Below are positions 23,771 through 36,078 of a DNA stretch of 64,000 bases, one piece after another. The position numbers were made by a program, and so were the translations under genes. Location: positions 51,517,355 through 51,581,354 of the forward strand of contig OX326960.1 in the NCBI GenBank assembly GCA_946800325.1, written 5' to 3'. The notes under the pieces were generated by a model. It had not been told where the DNA came from. It worked only from the letters and a program-made list of their open reading frames with translations, and did no database searches. This DNA comes from Luzula sylvatica (Eukaryota > Streptophyta > Magnoliopsida > Poales > Juncaceae). Every line of letters begins with the position of its first letter. Within the stretch, counting starts at the first letter, position 1.

Positions 23771-26700
23771 AGTTGAGACAAGCATGGAAACAAGTATTAG
23801 AGGAACTAGCTAAAGCAACAAATCACATCGTCTCTTGGTCTCAGTCTCACTGAGGTACTTTTTCTTGTCACCCCTTCTAGAAATTACAAATTACAAATCA
23901 GTCCAGCTTTCAAAACTAATCTTTTAGAAACTTGAAATGACAAACAGATTTTAACTCCTAATAAGACAAATGACTCGGGAGTGCAAGAAACTTCTATGGT
24001 TGAACCAATTACGCCATGTAAAAGCCAAGTTAAATCTACAAAATTTGCAAATAAAACCCTAGAAAAAGACTCGATTACTATCGAGGACCAAATATTACAT
24101 GATGATCAAGAACCACAATCAGAAGATAATAACGAAAAAACCCAGGGATCAGTTCATAAAATGCCAAAAAGAAAGAAATTCAAGCCGAAGGTTATACAAG
24201 ATCGAGGAACGAATAGTAACAAAACTCCGAATTCAAAACCCAGGATTTCAAATCCCAGTTTTTCTCCCCAAACCCCAAACTCTCCCGTCTTTCAAAGCCC
24301 CCATCACTCCAGAACCGAAACCCAATAACTTGAAATTCTCCATTAATTCAGACCTGAAACCCAATAACCCAAAAGATCCAATTACTCCAAACCCCAAATT
24401 AGTTGCCTCAAATGAGTCCATCATAATGGATCCATTTACTCCATTAAAACCCGATATTGTTTATGGGAGGCGAAAAAAGAAGGCTTTTATTGTAACGAAT
24501 GAACAAAAAGATATTGTGTATGTAAGGAGAAAAAAGAGGTATCTTAATATCAATAATGACGAAAGGATATGGGCATTCATGATAGAAAATTTAATGTGGA
24601 TGAAAATAGAGCTGGTACGGGTTTGAATCGTGATGATGTCATCGAACTGGTACGAAAACCGGTACAAAGAAGACTTGATTTCGGAGAAGAGGGTTTAAGT
24701 GTAAATAAATCTTTGATCGGTACCACTTCAAGTTGTGAAGATTTGATGAGAGAGGTTAGTGTTGGCATGGAATTGGTTCCAAAATGTTTGATTGGTACGA
24801 GTTCAATTTGTGAAGATTTGATGAAAGAGTCTAATGTTGGTACAGAGTTAGTTCCAAAATCTTTGAACGGTACCAATCTTGATTGTGAAGATGCAATCAA
24901 AGAAACTAATCTTGGTACAGAATTAGGTCCAAAGTCTTCAATTGGTAATGGTCTTGATTGCGAAGATGTGATAAAAGAGACCAATGTTGGTACAGAAATA
25001 TATCCAAATTTAAGTAAATCTTCGATCGGTACCGATCAAAATTGTGAAGAGAGCAAATCACTCGAATTGGTGAGTAAAGACCTCGATAGAGTAACCCTAA
25101 AAGAGAACATAAGCCTCCTCGCAATTAAGAAGTTTCCAGGGATCAAAATGAAAAACCGACAAAAAGTCACAAAAAATAAAAAACTCAACAAGAAATTCGA
25201 GAAGTTGATGAATAAACTTATATTCAGGATGAAAAACTTAAATTTGAATTCAGAAATGTACGCAATTGTACCGTACAAGGAGAAGAAACACAGAGGAAAA
25301 GTAATTTTAGACAAACAAACCATCAAAGAGTGGAATATCATAATGAGGAAAGAAAATAGCGCCAGCTCAGCACCAGAGGCAAATTTGGAAAATGCAATTT
25401 TTTGGAGGACTGAAAGAGAAATTTTCAGCAATCTCGCCGAGTGCTTCATTGCACAAATGAAACTCATTCAAGGTATGTTTACATTTGAACTTTGTTTTTT
25501 ATTTTTATTTTTCTTAATTTTTTGTTTGTTTGTTAACAAGGTGATAGAAGATTCTTTGAATGGAAAGGGTCCGTGGTGTACTCGGTTGTGGGCGCCTATT
25601 TGACTCAAAATGTTTATGATCATATGTCTAGGTTTAAATCAAATTCTTTTATTTATTTATTTTTTAATCATTATATATAATATTACTATATTAAATTTTT
25701 GTTGTTGTTTATTTGATTTTAGTTCTGCATTTATTTCACTTGCTTCAAGATTTCCTCAAAAGACAAGTGAAGAAACCAAAAATACCCCAAAAATAAATAA
25801 CGATTCAAAAGCTGAGAAAAAGGGGTACAAAAGTGGTAAGGAAAATACCGATTGGGACGCGTTGAGGCGGTACACAACCCAAAATTGGTACGAGAAGGAG
25901 AGAGAAACTGTGAAGAGAGATGATTCGGTGAATTGGGACGCCGTGAGAAAAGCAGACGTGAATGAAGTTGCAAAGGCCATTCATGGTCACGGCATGGACA
26001 ATGTTTTGGCTAAAAGAATTCAAGTAAAATTACCATTTTACCCTTTTAGTTAAAACTCATTTGTAATTTTGTACTTATTTAACTTATTTAGGATTTCTTG
26101 AACCGAGTGGCTGAAGATCACGAGAAAGTAATCTCGAATGGCTCTGAGAAGTTGACGGAGACCAAGCAAAGTAAACCCTAAAACCCGAAACCCGAAACAC
26201 TGAAAAATAATATGTTATTTTTATTTTTATTTTTAGGGAATATTTGTTAAGTATATATGGATTGGGATTAAAGAGTGTGGAATGCATTCGTCTCTTGACT
26301 CTCCATCAAGCTGCTTTTCCGGTTTGTTTTCAAAATTCTAAAAAATAAAATAATGAGGGAGAAATATGATATTAATGATTTTTGCAAAATTAGGTCGATA
26401 CGAATGTGGGAAGGATTTGTGTCAGGCTTGGGTGGGTCCCACTCCAACCGCTTCCCGAGTCTCTTCAGATCCTTCTTCTCGAGCTGTACCCGTTTATTTA
26501 CATATTTACCCTTCTAGGAATCCAAATTATCATATTTACTCTTTTAAAATGTGCAAACTATGAAGGTAAAATATGATCTTTTTTTTTTTTGTGATTGAAG
26601 GTATCCTGTGATGGATTTGATTCAGAAGTATTTGTGGCCAAGACTCTGCAAACTTGATCAAAAAGCATTGTAAACTCTTTTAAGTCTTTTTTTTTTACCC

Positions 26701-28367
26701 AAATATCTTTTATTTACTCATTCGACCTGTTGTTTTCTGAAATTACATATATACCCTATAAACTGTCATGTTATTCTAACTTATAAAAATGAAATCGATA
26801 GGTACGAGCTTCATTATCAGATGATAACTTTTGGAAAGGTACTTCAAATTCCCAATTTCATAATTTCATATCGAAATTCTAAAACTGGTATTTAATTAAA
26901 ATTCGTGTTTAAACTTTAAAAATACATGTTTTCTGCACGAAAAACAACCCAAATTGTAATGCTGTCCTTTGAGAAGTGAATGCAAGCATTTCGCCAGCGC
27001 CTTCGCGAGGTATATTTACTATTTAGGGTTTAGGGTTTATGCTATATTCATAACTTTTCTTACAAATATATCTATTTTTTCATATTTGTAGTGCTAGATT
27101 AATGCTACCAGGAGCCAACAACGAAGAACCCAACTCCATAGTTCCAATTCAAAAAACCGAGAATCCAATTCCCATTTTCAATCTCTTGCCCGAGTCCATC
27201 AACGACATCACAGAACCCATAATCGAAGAACCCTCTTCCCCGATTGAAGAAAATCAAGAAACCCTAATTTGTAGCGACATAGAGGACATATTCGCTGACG
27301 ACGACCCCGACGAAATTTCCACGATCAAGCTCGACATGGAATCGTTCGTGAAGCGCTTGGAACAAGTGGTGAGAGAGAGAGATATAGAGAGACAGATCGA
27401 CATCGAGGATATTTCGAGAGCTCTTGTGGTGCTGCCACCTGTCCATACCTCGATTCCTTTGCCGAAGCTGAAGAATCCTACCAAGCTTCGTACCATTCAC
27501 GATGTGTAAGTAAACACGAGAAATTACGTGCACGCCCCTAGGCTCAGCATTCAAATTTTGAAATGGGTATCTATGAAATTTTTTCATTTTCTAAATTTTG
27601 CAGGTATGAAATCCCAGACTCGCATTCAATTTTAAAACGGGTAATTTCTAAACCAACCATATTAATTTTTTTCCGTGTATTATCTATGATAGTTTTAATA
27701 AATAAAATATGTGAATTTAAATATTTATTTAATTCATATTTATAGTTGGGTTTGGAAGAAAGAGATATTGATGATCCATCTCATTACCTCTTTGTTCTAT
27801 GGACTCCAGGTAAACAGTCACAAAAGCACTGGATCTCTCCAGTACCAAAATATTAATTTTATATTAATTTAATGATGATTAACGTGTGGAATTATACAGA
27901 GAAAGAAAATTCAAGTGAACCGAAAAAACCATGTCGATGCCGTACTTGTAAAAATTGTGAAATTTTCGTGCCTCTTTCAGAAGAAGAAAAAAATAAATAT
28001 GTCGAAGGCTCTATTCTGGTATTTGAATTTTTTTTCACATTAAACCCTATGTTTTATCTTATTTGCAAATAAATTGAATTTTGTTTTTTCCAATAAAGAT
28101 ACCATGTAGAACTGCAATGAGAGGAAGCTTTCCTCTAAACGGCACATATTTCCAAGTCAATGAGGTTCGTCAAAATTTATTTATTTGAAAACACAATTTG
28201 TTTATACTAATAAAAAATTAACATTTTATTTATTTATTTAGGTTTTTGCGGATCATGGTACGGCTAGAAACCCAATTAGGGCTTCAAGAGATGAAATATG
28301 GAGACTAAGAAGACTCCCTTGCTATTGTGGAACCAAAAGTACTACATTCACCGAAATAAATCACTAA
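23771..28367 (+). pseudogene. DML: Decayed DEMETER-like 5-methylcytosine DNA glycosylase
   Basis: Exons matching the DEMETER/ROS1 family run across the region; these enzymes remove 5-methylcytosine to demethylate DNA. Recognisable parts are the start of the glycosylase domain (25541-25631), the helix-hairpin-helix GLGLKSVEC with its catalytic lysine (26237-26321), VDTNVGR with the catalytic aspartate (26394-26485), the Fe-S segment (26928-27009) and the C-terminal IPCRTAMRGSFPLNGTYFQVNEVFADH block (28099-28260). Lesions: an extra C in the run at 24297-24301 and a compensating shift near 24560; a donor at 26171 that breaks the frame into GLGLKSVEC; acceptor AG changed to AT at 26926-26927; one base lost at 26963/26964 in the third Fe-S cysteine codon; and a C-terminus ending at IWRLRRLPCYCGT, without the final RRM-like part. 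No intact product can be read, though transcripts may exist. Confidence 0.85.
24710..25078 (+). repeat. 75-bp in-frame tandem repeats in the DEMETER-like N-terminus
   Basis: Three units of exactly 75 bases, one of 84 and a partial fifth encode a 25-residue repeat. The pattern is SLxGTxxxCED(L/A/V)(M/I)KE, then xNVGTELVPK. The copies differ by a few residues each and the reading frame is kept through all of them. I do not know of this repeat in other DEMETER-family proteins. Confidence 0.85.
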
Positions 28368-29934
28368 TCCTCCACCGAATAGTAATTTATTGTGGTACAT
28401 TTGTGATTTACTTCTGTAACTCAATCATTTCTTGGTTACATAATAGGCCATTCGTTAAAACGAACAAATAATTTGACTAATTAGATTGCATGTTTTTGTA
28501 GCTAGCATCAAGTATGTATTTTCCATGGATTTGTTATGTCGGTTAGAGAGCTAATCATGTCGAGCATCGCAAAACCGAGATGAAATCATTACAAACAAAG
28601 ATTGACGGTACAATATTACTTTCTATCTATGTTGCGCGAATATTTCAAAAATCAAGTCGTATCATATCAGACAGAATACTTCTCAAATACGGCCGTATTG
28701 AATTATTTTATTATAAAATAATGACGAATACTTCTCGAATACTTGATATTTACATCGCACGAAATTAGAAAGATAAAATTTAAATTTAAAATCCAACTAA
28801 AAAAAAATGTTACATTTGAGTAACAATCTAAATGTAAGGAACATTTTATTTTAGAAATATATATTTAATAAGGCGTATCATGATATTTTAAATATTTTAA
28901 CATATTAAAAAAATTATTACGCTAAATATATATCATTTTACATATTAAAAAAAATTACATATATAATTATAATTATAAAAATAACACTATATTATATTTA
29001 ATAAGACGTATCATGTTCTAGGTTTTTTTAAATTATGTCAACTTTACAAATTTTTAAATCTCAAATAATAATATATATTATAACAACCTATTCTTTTTAC
29101 ATTATATATTCAATTGTTTATCAAGTAATTTATAACTTTTATTTTTATATGGTTCAATCGAATTAAAAGTCAATTTATTCGATTCAATTTTAAATCCGTT
29201 CAAACTTAATTTGATTCGATTCAATTTTAATTCGGGTCAAACTTAATTTGATTCGATTCAATTTTAATTGATTAGTTTATCTTGATTCGATTCGGGCTTA
29301 ACTGTTGAATAACACCCTGAAAAACTAAAAGTTCCACGAATCACCAATATTTTTCAAGTAATGTGCATTCCTCAAGAGGAGAAACTTATGATGGCGTACC
29401 ACGAATAATCTGGGATTATATTTTGATTAATTGGTAACATATACACTTCATCAGAGATAGTGAAATTTACTATTTTCTAATAATTTTCATGGTTTATATA
29501 TTATCCTGCAATTTCCCAGATATCAATTAAAATGATTTAGTAAATTTATTAATCAGATATTTATTTTCTATGTAATATTGAAAAGCTGTAATGTGGATAT
29601 TGTGCAAGCAACTACTCTAATAATTCTTCTTCTTGTTTTTTCATGGATTGTATAGTCAACTACTCCACTTAATTTTTTTGGTTATGCTCATGTGATGACA
29701 TGCTTTCAAAAATTCCACATGGTTATTGGTTCCCCCATGTGATTCCATTCTATTTCTTGCCCTAATTTTTTCAAATTTTAGTTGCATTGTATAGTTAATT
29801 AATTTTTGTTTCTTAATTCATGAGCCAACCCTTAATTAAGCACTAATTTTGAGGTTTGGTCTGTTAACCGACCAACTGATAATTTTTGGATCCTCTGCGG
29901 TATTAATTATTGGAGAGTCCGGTCAATCAAAAGT
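28368..29934. other. AT-rich intergenic with a MITE fragment
   Basis: Around 28627-28768 the sequence CTATGTTGCGCGAATA to CATCGCACGAAATTA resembles a shorter, decayed relative of the MITE at 29935-30402. A GATTCGATTCAATTTTAA motif repeats at 29175-29300. No gene is recognised. Confidence 0.45.
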
Positions 29935-30402
29935 TGCACGTTATGTTGCGCGGATACTTGAAAAATGCAAAAATATCTTGAAAATATCAGTATCACGGAT
30001 ACGGGTGGGATATGTATCGGATACGTCACATGACGTATCCAAATATTTTAATATTTATTTTTCCGAATACGACAGGATACGACTGTGCACAGGACTGAGA
30101 TACTCCATTTAGGATACTTCGGCCCATTATATATTTTGATCCATAATATTTTTATAAATTATATATGATACTTCTAGGATATTTCTAGATTAGTTTTATG
30201 ATAATTATATTGTTTGGTTGATTTTATTTAGTGTCATGATATTTAATTAAAAATATTATTTATTTATTTATTTATTTATTATAAATAATATAAATATATT
30301 AAAATAATAATTATATAGCCGTATTTATATACGTATTTTTTTAAAAATTACCGTATCGCCGTATTCGTATTGTGTCGGTGCAAAATGCAACATAGCTTGC
30401 AA
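29935..30402. mobile_element. MITE with GTTGCACG/CTATGTTGC termini
   Basis: The left end, TTGCACGTTATGTTGCGCGGATAC, is matched by the right end read inward, TTGCAAGCTATGTTGCATTTTGCACC. Both inner flanks carry GTATC/GATAC-rich sequence. This looks like an old hAT-like MITE. The target duplication was not resolved, and short frames inside are not genes. Confidence 0.55.
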
Positions 30403-32300
30403 GTGTTTATATATGATCAACCCTCTCCAGTTACGTGCAAAACGGGGGAGGGTCATAATTCTTCTTGAATTCTTCTTGGATTGAAGAAAATACAGTAGTG
30501 AAGTGAAGTTTACACATTTACCCTTTTCAAATTTCAAAATCATGTAATAAGATTGTTGTATGATGTATTCAACATTGGTACATATCTCATCATTAGGTAC
30601 ACAACTTTAAATTTAGGTTGTTGAATCTTTGTCCTTTTGAGATGGTGAAGAGAGATGGAAAATCTTGATAATGAAGTTGAGACAGTGATATGAGCTTTGC
30701 CCACCAGTTTGGAATGTATGAAAAAAACAAGATTCTTTGTTTATTGTACGAGAGCATATTATCTAGTCATGAATCAAAAAGTGGTTATTACATCACTTGT
30801 TAAAAAACATTGTAATGTTTCATTAAATTTTCGCACAACTCTTTTAAGTATAATGGTGTATATTTTTTACGATTATATTATTTGCTGGTAGAAAATAACT
30901 CGTCTTTGTGTTTATCAAATTTTAATATAATATGTTATATGTTATTGTCACAATATAATAACATACGAGGTATAACATAATTTTACGAAAAATCATAACA
31001 ACAAAAATTATAGAATTGTTCGCATTAATTCATTCAGTACAAAATATAGAAACATTGAACCATGCGATCTATATACTCAATGCACACAAACAACATTATT
31101 CAATATAATTATATATGTTAATAAGTTTAAAAAGTTATTGATATTTTAATAGATAAACTATTGTTTTTATTTATGTTAATTTTTTTACAAATTTAGTATT
31201 AAAGTTGTTTTAAAAAAAACACAAATATAACATTTTAGTATTTTTTAGGATTCTTACTATTATAGATTTTAATTAATAATAATAATTCAAATTCAAATAT
31301 TTAAATACTAAATATGATTTTTTTGCATTGCATTTTCTTACATAATATATTCACAAATTTAAATTAGAAAAACACGTCATGCAAGAACTATACTAATATG
31401 TATGTCAAAACAGAGAAAAAATTCAAGTGAGTATATATTTGATAGATTTTCAAAATTAAAGTTCTTAAAATACCATTATCTAACCGTACCCCAAGAAATA
31501 ATATAAGGTCTCACGTTGAAAAAATATATATTTATTAATTAGATGAGAAAAAAAAACTTACGTATAATGTATTAAGTACTAACAAAATGATTTAATAAAT
31601 AACAAAAATTTATAACTTATACGTGTCAACAAAAATTAATATTTTTTCATATTTTTTTGTTATGCGGACACAAAAAAAATTCTTTCATAATTTTATCCTT
31701 GTTACCTGTCGTGGGCCCAATCTTCTTATTTTTTTTAGAAAAATATAAGAATCTATTGTTATTATTTTGTATCTGAGTTGCTAAGAGCACTTCACTATCG
31801 TACCTCAAAAAGAAAAAGAAAAATAGCACATATTCTCTTTCAAGAATAAATATATCATATTTAACCTCTCCAAAATCTTAAATCTCATATTTATCCAAAA
31901 AAACATCATTTATTTTTAAACAACAAGATAACAATTTGATTAATATTTTTCAGGTTTTGAGAAAATAGAAAATAACAATATTATTCCAAAATTTTGAAGA
32001 ATAAATATGACATTTCTATTTTTGAAAGGATAAATACGATTGTTTTATTTTTACAAGGATAAATATGATATTTTGGATTTTTTAGAAAAATAAATATGTA
32101 AATCTCTCTTGAATATAATATAGCAATTAAACAACCCATAAAAAAGACAACGTGGTGCCGACTGACATGTGCAGCATATTTCTCAATAATTTGATTTTCA
32201 AACTCAAAATACTGACAGTGGCAAAATGGAAAATTTCTTCACTTCGAAGGGTATTATAGTGCTGGTCTGTCTTTAAGACGAGGCCCCCTCCTCCTCTGAT
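30403..32300. other. AT-rich intergenic, no gene recognised
   Basis: Long stretches are over 75% A+T with only random open frames. In 31830-32100 a diverged phrase GATAAATATGA(C/T)ATT recurs, a hint of an old repeat. No RNA gene is seen. Confidence 0.4.
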
Positions 32301-32320
32301 TACGTGGCTTAGCTGTGAAG

Positions 32321-33075
32321 AGAGAGAGAGAGAGAGAGAGAGAGACAAAGGTAAAAAACTCGATTCTTTGCCTTCAATCTGATCTGTTCACTTCACCTTC
32401 CACCGACAAATCGACCTCTGTAGCTAGGGTTTCGGTAATTTTTGGCCCCGTTCGGATCTGGTTGAAAAATCGGCTTTTCAGGTTAGCAATTTGTTTGTGT
32501 TTATGTACTTTGTTTTTGTGATTTCTGGTAAGTAATTTCGTCCGATTTGAGTTGAATCTGTTTGTGGGAGCTGTTTTTTATTGATTTTGGTGGGTTCGGT
32601 GGGAATATGGGTGCGAATTTGGAGTATTGAAATGAGAGAATGAGAGATGTGGGTTTGATTCGAGTTAGATGTGGGTTTGATTCGAGTTAGATTTGAAAAT
32701 TATAGCCTAAATCTCTAGTTTTGATTCAAATATGAGTGTTGAAACCTAGTAAGAGACTATTCCCTCCTTTCAGCACGGGAAAAAATCGAATCCTTGGCTA
32801 TTTTTGGTTATTTCTGTTGAATCGTTATTCTATTTTCTTCCGTACCTAGATTAACATTGCTCAAATTTGACAGTTAGTATTCCAGATCTATAATGTGATA
32901 AAAGTCAGGTCATTTCACATTTCCCCTTTTTAGCCAAACTATAAATTCAATCCCCAAAGACTTCAATTAAATCAAAAACAATTTCCCCAATTTCCTCTCC
33001 TTTCAACTAATCTCCACTATACAATCAACCACAATCATAATTTCTCTCTTATTACAGATACAATTCGAAACCAAA
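32321..33075 (+). promoter_or_regulatory. 5' leader of the NRP gene with AG repeat and probable leader intron
   Basis: An AG run (32319-32345) is followed by leader-like sequence. The coding start is preceded directly by TTACAG|ATACAATTCG (acceptor at about 33058). A leader intron with a donor somewhere around 32480-32530 is likely. The exact donor was not fixed. Confidence 0.45.
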
Positions 33076-34274
33076 ATGGATAACCTATGGCATTTAGGAG
33101 ACGAATTCAGAGGCCAATCGAAGGTTGCAGAAGACAATCAATGGTCTCTAATGACCTCCAAGCTCGCAGAGCTAACCCGGTCAAACCTGGATCGGGTCAA
33201 CAACATCGACTATGCCCGAAACTCAATCGAACCAAACCCGTATGGCAAGTTCTCTTACCAAGAAGATCCGAAGATCGAAAACCTCAACTTGGCTCTCATG
33301 AATTTAAACGAACCCAATCCAAAGAGTCATTTTCAATCCAATTATTACAACAACATGAATATGAACATGAACATGAACATGAATTTGGGTGCTCCTATGT
33401 ATCAGCGAAATAATAATAACATGAACATGAACATGAACATGAACATGAACATGAACATGAATATCAACGCGTTTAAGGTTAATAACGGCATGGGAAAATA
33501 CATGAGTAATGTTAATGTAAAAGATAATAATAACATTAATATGAACATTAATAACGAAAAAAACCCAAATAATCATAACAATCACAACAATAATAATGGT
33601 ATGGATAAAAGATTCAAGAGTTTGCCATCGAGCGAAATGCTCCCACGAAACGAAGTTTTGGGCGGATACATTTTCGTGTGCAACAACGACACGATGCAAG
33701 AAGATCTCAAGAGACAACTTTTTGGTACGTTATTTATCTTATACACCTTTTAACTAATTGATCCATGTTTACATCTTGTTTAACACGAGGATATATACAG
33801 GCTTACCGGCTCGGTATCGTGACTCGGTTCGAGCGATTACTCCAGGCTTGCCGCTTTTTTTGTATAATTACACGACTCACCAACTTCATGGTGTTTTCGA
33901 AGCGGTTAGTTTTGGCGGGTCGAATATCGATCCAACTGCGTGGGAAGATAAGAAGTGTAAAGGCGAATCCAGATTTCCTGCTCAGGTAATTATTATTTGT
34001 AATTTTATTTTTGTTACTTCAATTCTTTTTTGTTGATATTTTTTTGGGATTTTGTGAAGGTGAGGATCAGGGTTAGGAGAATGTGTAAAGCGTTGGAAGA
34101 GGATTCGTTTAGGCCGGTTTTGCATCATTATGACGGGCCGAAGTTTCGACTGGAGCTCTCCATTGCTGAGGTATTTTCTTTTGTTTGGCTTGATTTTTAT
34201 AGAAGTATTAATTAATTACTTTATTTGTGTAGACGCTCTCGCTCCTTGACTTGTGCGAGAAAGAAGGGATGTGA
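33076..34274 (+). CDS. NRP: Asn-rich DCD-domain protein (NRP)
   Basis: Four exons (33076-33724, 33801-33985, 34060-34170, 34233-34274) give 328 residues. NRP/B2-type proteins are stress-linked plant proteins involved in ER- and osmotic-stress cell death. The C-terminal half is a complete DCD domain: LGGYIFVCNNDTM, then LFGLP, ITPGLPLFLYNY, LHGVFEA, FPAQVRIR and FRPVLHHYDGPKFRLELS. The N-terminal half is low complexity, with two Asn-Met runs coded by AACATG hexamers (about 33355-33400 and 33421-33462). The start was chosen because MDNLWHLGDEFRG is the usual NRP N-terminus. All splice sites are GT-AG and keep the frame. Confidence 0.92.
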
Positions 34275-34949
34275 AGTTGAATGAAATTTGTAATGTTTTG
34301 TGTGTGATTGTGTGTGTGTGGTGTGTGGAGACTCTCTCAATGAAGCGCAAGCTTTGGAGGTTTGAAAAATGAAGTTAGTTTTTGTAGGGATGGTTTTGCA
34401 TAATTGCATTTCCATATTTGTAACCAAGAGCTTAGTTAATTCGTGCTTTGAAACCGAAAACGAGGTAAATAGCACGATATAAGCCTTGGTTATAATCATG
34501 TGGGAGAAATCATGCATGTGTTAAAGTATATGTGTATCTAATTAAGTAGAGTTTATGTTGCCATGTTTAAGCAAAAAAGACGTTATAATGTAATGTGGAT
34601 CTCTCTTTCAATGTGCCCCTAAAATGAAGGGGGTATGAGATTAGTTTGAGATGCTCATATTTTCGTTTTGGTTTTTTCTTGGTATTATCTGTATCGTTTG
34701 TGCGAAATGAAGATTTTAAGTATGTTGTTTGTTAATTACTTGTTCGGTTGTAATCGAATCGGAACTTGTTGGTGCGCATTTTAGTCCATTTCTTGTTTAT
34801 TGATAATTCTGAAGCGGATCTCACTCCAATCGATACTCAGATCTGTGCATACCTGACGGAGATTTTTTGAATATAGGTAGGTTGCTGGAATTACCTTTTT
34901 TTGCAGCAGTCCCGTCCTTCAGCCAATTTTCAAAATTTTATCTCCTAAA
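34275..34949. other. 3' flank of NRP
   Basis: AT-rich 3' UTR and intergenic sequence with a short GT run near 34305-34325. No other gene or element is recognised. Confidence 0.4.
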
Positions 34950-35375
34950 TGTTCAATGTGTTTTCTAAACTTTCATTTTGTTCAATCAAATTCTTGAACT
35001 TTCAATTTTATTCGATTCGATTATCCTCTCCATCCGTTAAGCGATGATTGTACAGTTAACTGACGTGGCATTGACATCATATCATCAATAATAAATTTTT
35101 ATTGTCATGTCAAATAAATTGGATTTAAATCTAATAACAATTAAATTCAAGATTCAAATATTAAAATATTAAAACAATTCAAACGTATAAAATATGATGT
35201 CAATGAAAATATTTTTTTATGTGATGTTAGAAATGTCACGTCATTCGTTAATTGTACAATCATCATTCATTCTTAAAAACGAATGAAATTAATTGAATAA
35301 AATTGAGACTTCCTGAGATTAACTGAACAAAATTGAAATTGATGAGACGCATTTAGTGAGTAAAAATAGGCTGAA
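34950..35375. mobile_element. Foldback MITE-like inverted repeat
   Basis: The left arm contains CAATTTTATTCGATTCGATT and GATGATTGTACAGTTAAC. The right arm, read inward, contains CAATTTTATTCAATTAATT and GATGATTGTACAATTAACG. Arm order and spacing agree over about 130 bases, enclosing AT-rich DNA. The ends were not fixed to the base. Confidence 0.55.
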
Positions 35376-35478
35376 CGTATAACAACAATTTAGGGCTTGT
35401 TTGGATGCACAAGTATTTAATGGTATAGGATAGTTGATTTCTAGGATCGGGATTTAAAAAAAAACGTTATCCCATAAG

Positions 35479-36078
35479 TAGGGATGTCAATGGTGTGGAT
35501 ATTGCCCGAACCGACCCGAACCGTATCCGAAAAAATATCCGGATTCGAAAAAAATATCCGAATCCGAGTGGATCCGGATATGGATCTGGTTGCTAATTTT
35601 ATGATCCGGAACCGGATTCGATATTCGATTTTGGTGCGGGAACCGGATCCGTGTTCCGGATCCGGGTATTTTTAGGATCCGGATACTCGAAACTAGATTC
35701 GAGTATCCGAAATCGGATCCGGATACTCATATTATATATTATTTTTATGTGTTATATTTGATATTAGTTGAAAAATCATATACAAATTAATGATTTGTAA
35801 ATGATTTAACTCACAATCGTAAAATTATGTTTAAATATAATCATATTTATCGTTCATGTCACAAATTATATATATTTATAGCTAAAAAGTAAGTTACGTT
35901 ATGATAACATAATATCCGTTTTAATATCCGAAACAGAACCATATCCGTATCCGTATCCGACAATATCCGAACCGTATCCGTATCCGTTTATTATCCGAAC
36001 CGTATCCGGATCCGACAATATGGATATGGATCTGGTATGACCACTATCCGAACCGGATCCGAACCGTTGACACCCCTA
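35479..36078. mobile_element. hAT-type MITE, 600 bp, ATCCGAA-rich
   Basis: Termini TAGGGATGTCAATGG and, read inward from the right, TAGGGGTGTCAACGG flank a body dense in ATCCGGAT and CCGTATCCG. Eight-base direct repeats CCCATAAG (35471-35478) and CCTATAAG (36079-36086) differ at one base. A diverged relative lies at 57090-57711, and a terminal relative caps the HSP70 pseudogene at 1-74. Confidence 0.83.

Noticed and set aside
27005..27040. TTTAGGG-like repeats suggesting an interstitial telomere
   Set aside because: Only two near-adjacent TAGGGTTTAGGGTTTA units in an intron, common by chance in plants; not an array.
33304..33717. Minus-strand HVHV-rich frame antisense to NRP exon 1
   Set aside because: It arises from the AACATG hexamer repeat. 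The plus frame has the conserved NRP start and DCD domain.
35484..35675. Open frame rich in DPDP and RIR motifs (also 57101-57439)
   Set aside because: Both are translations of the ATCCGGAT-rich hAT MITE body and occur in several unrelated copies.
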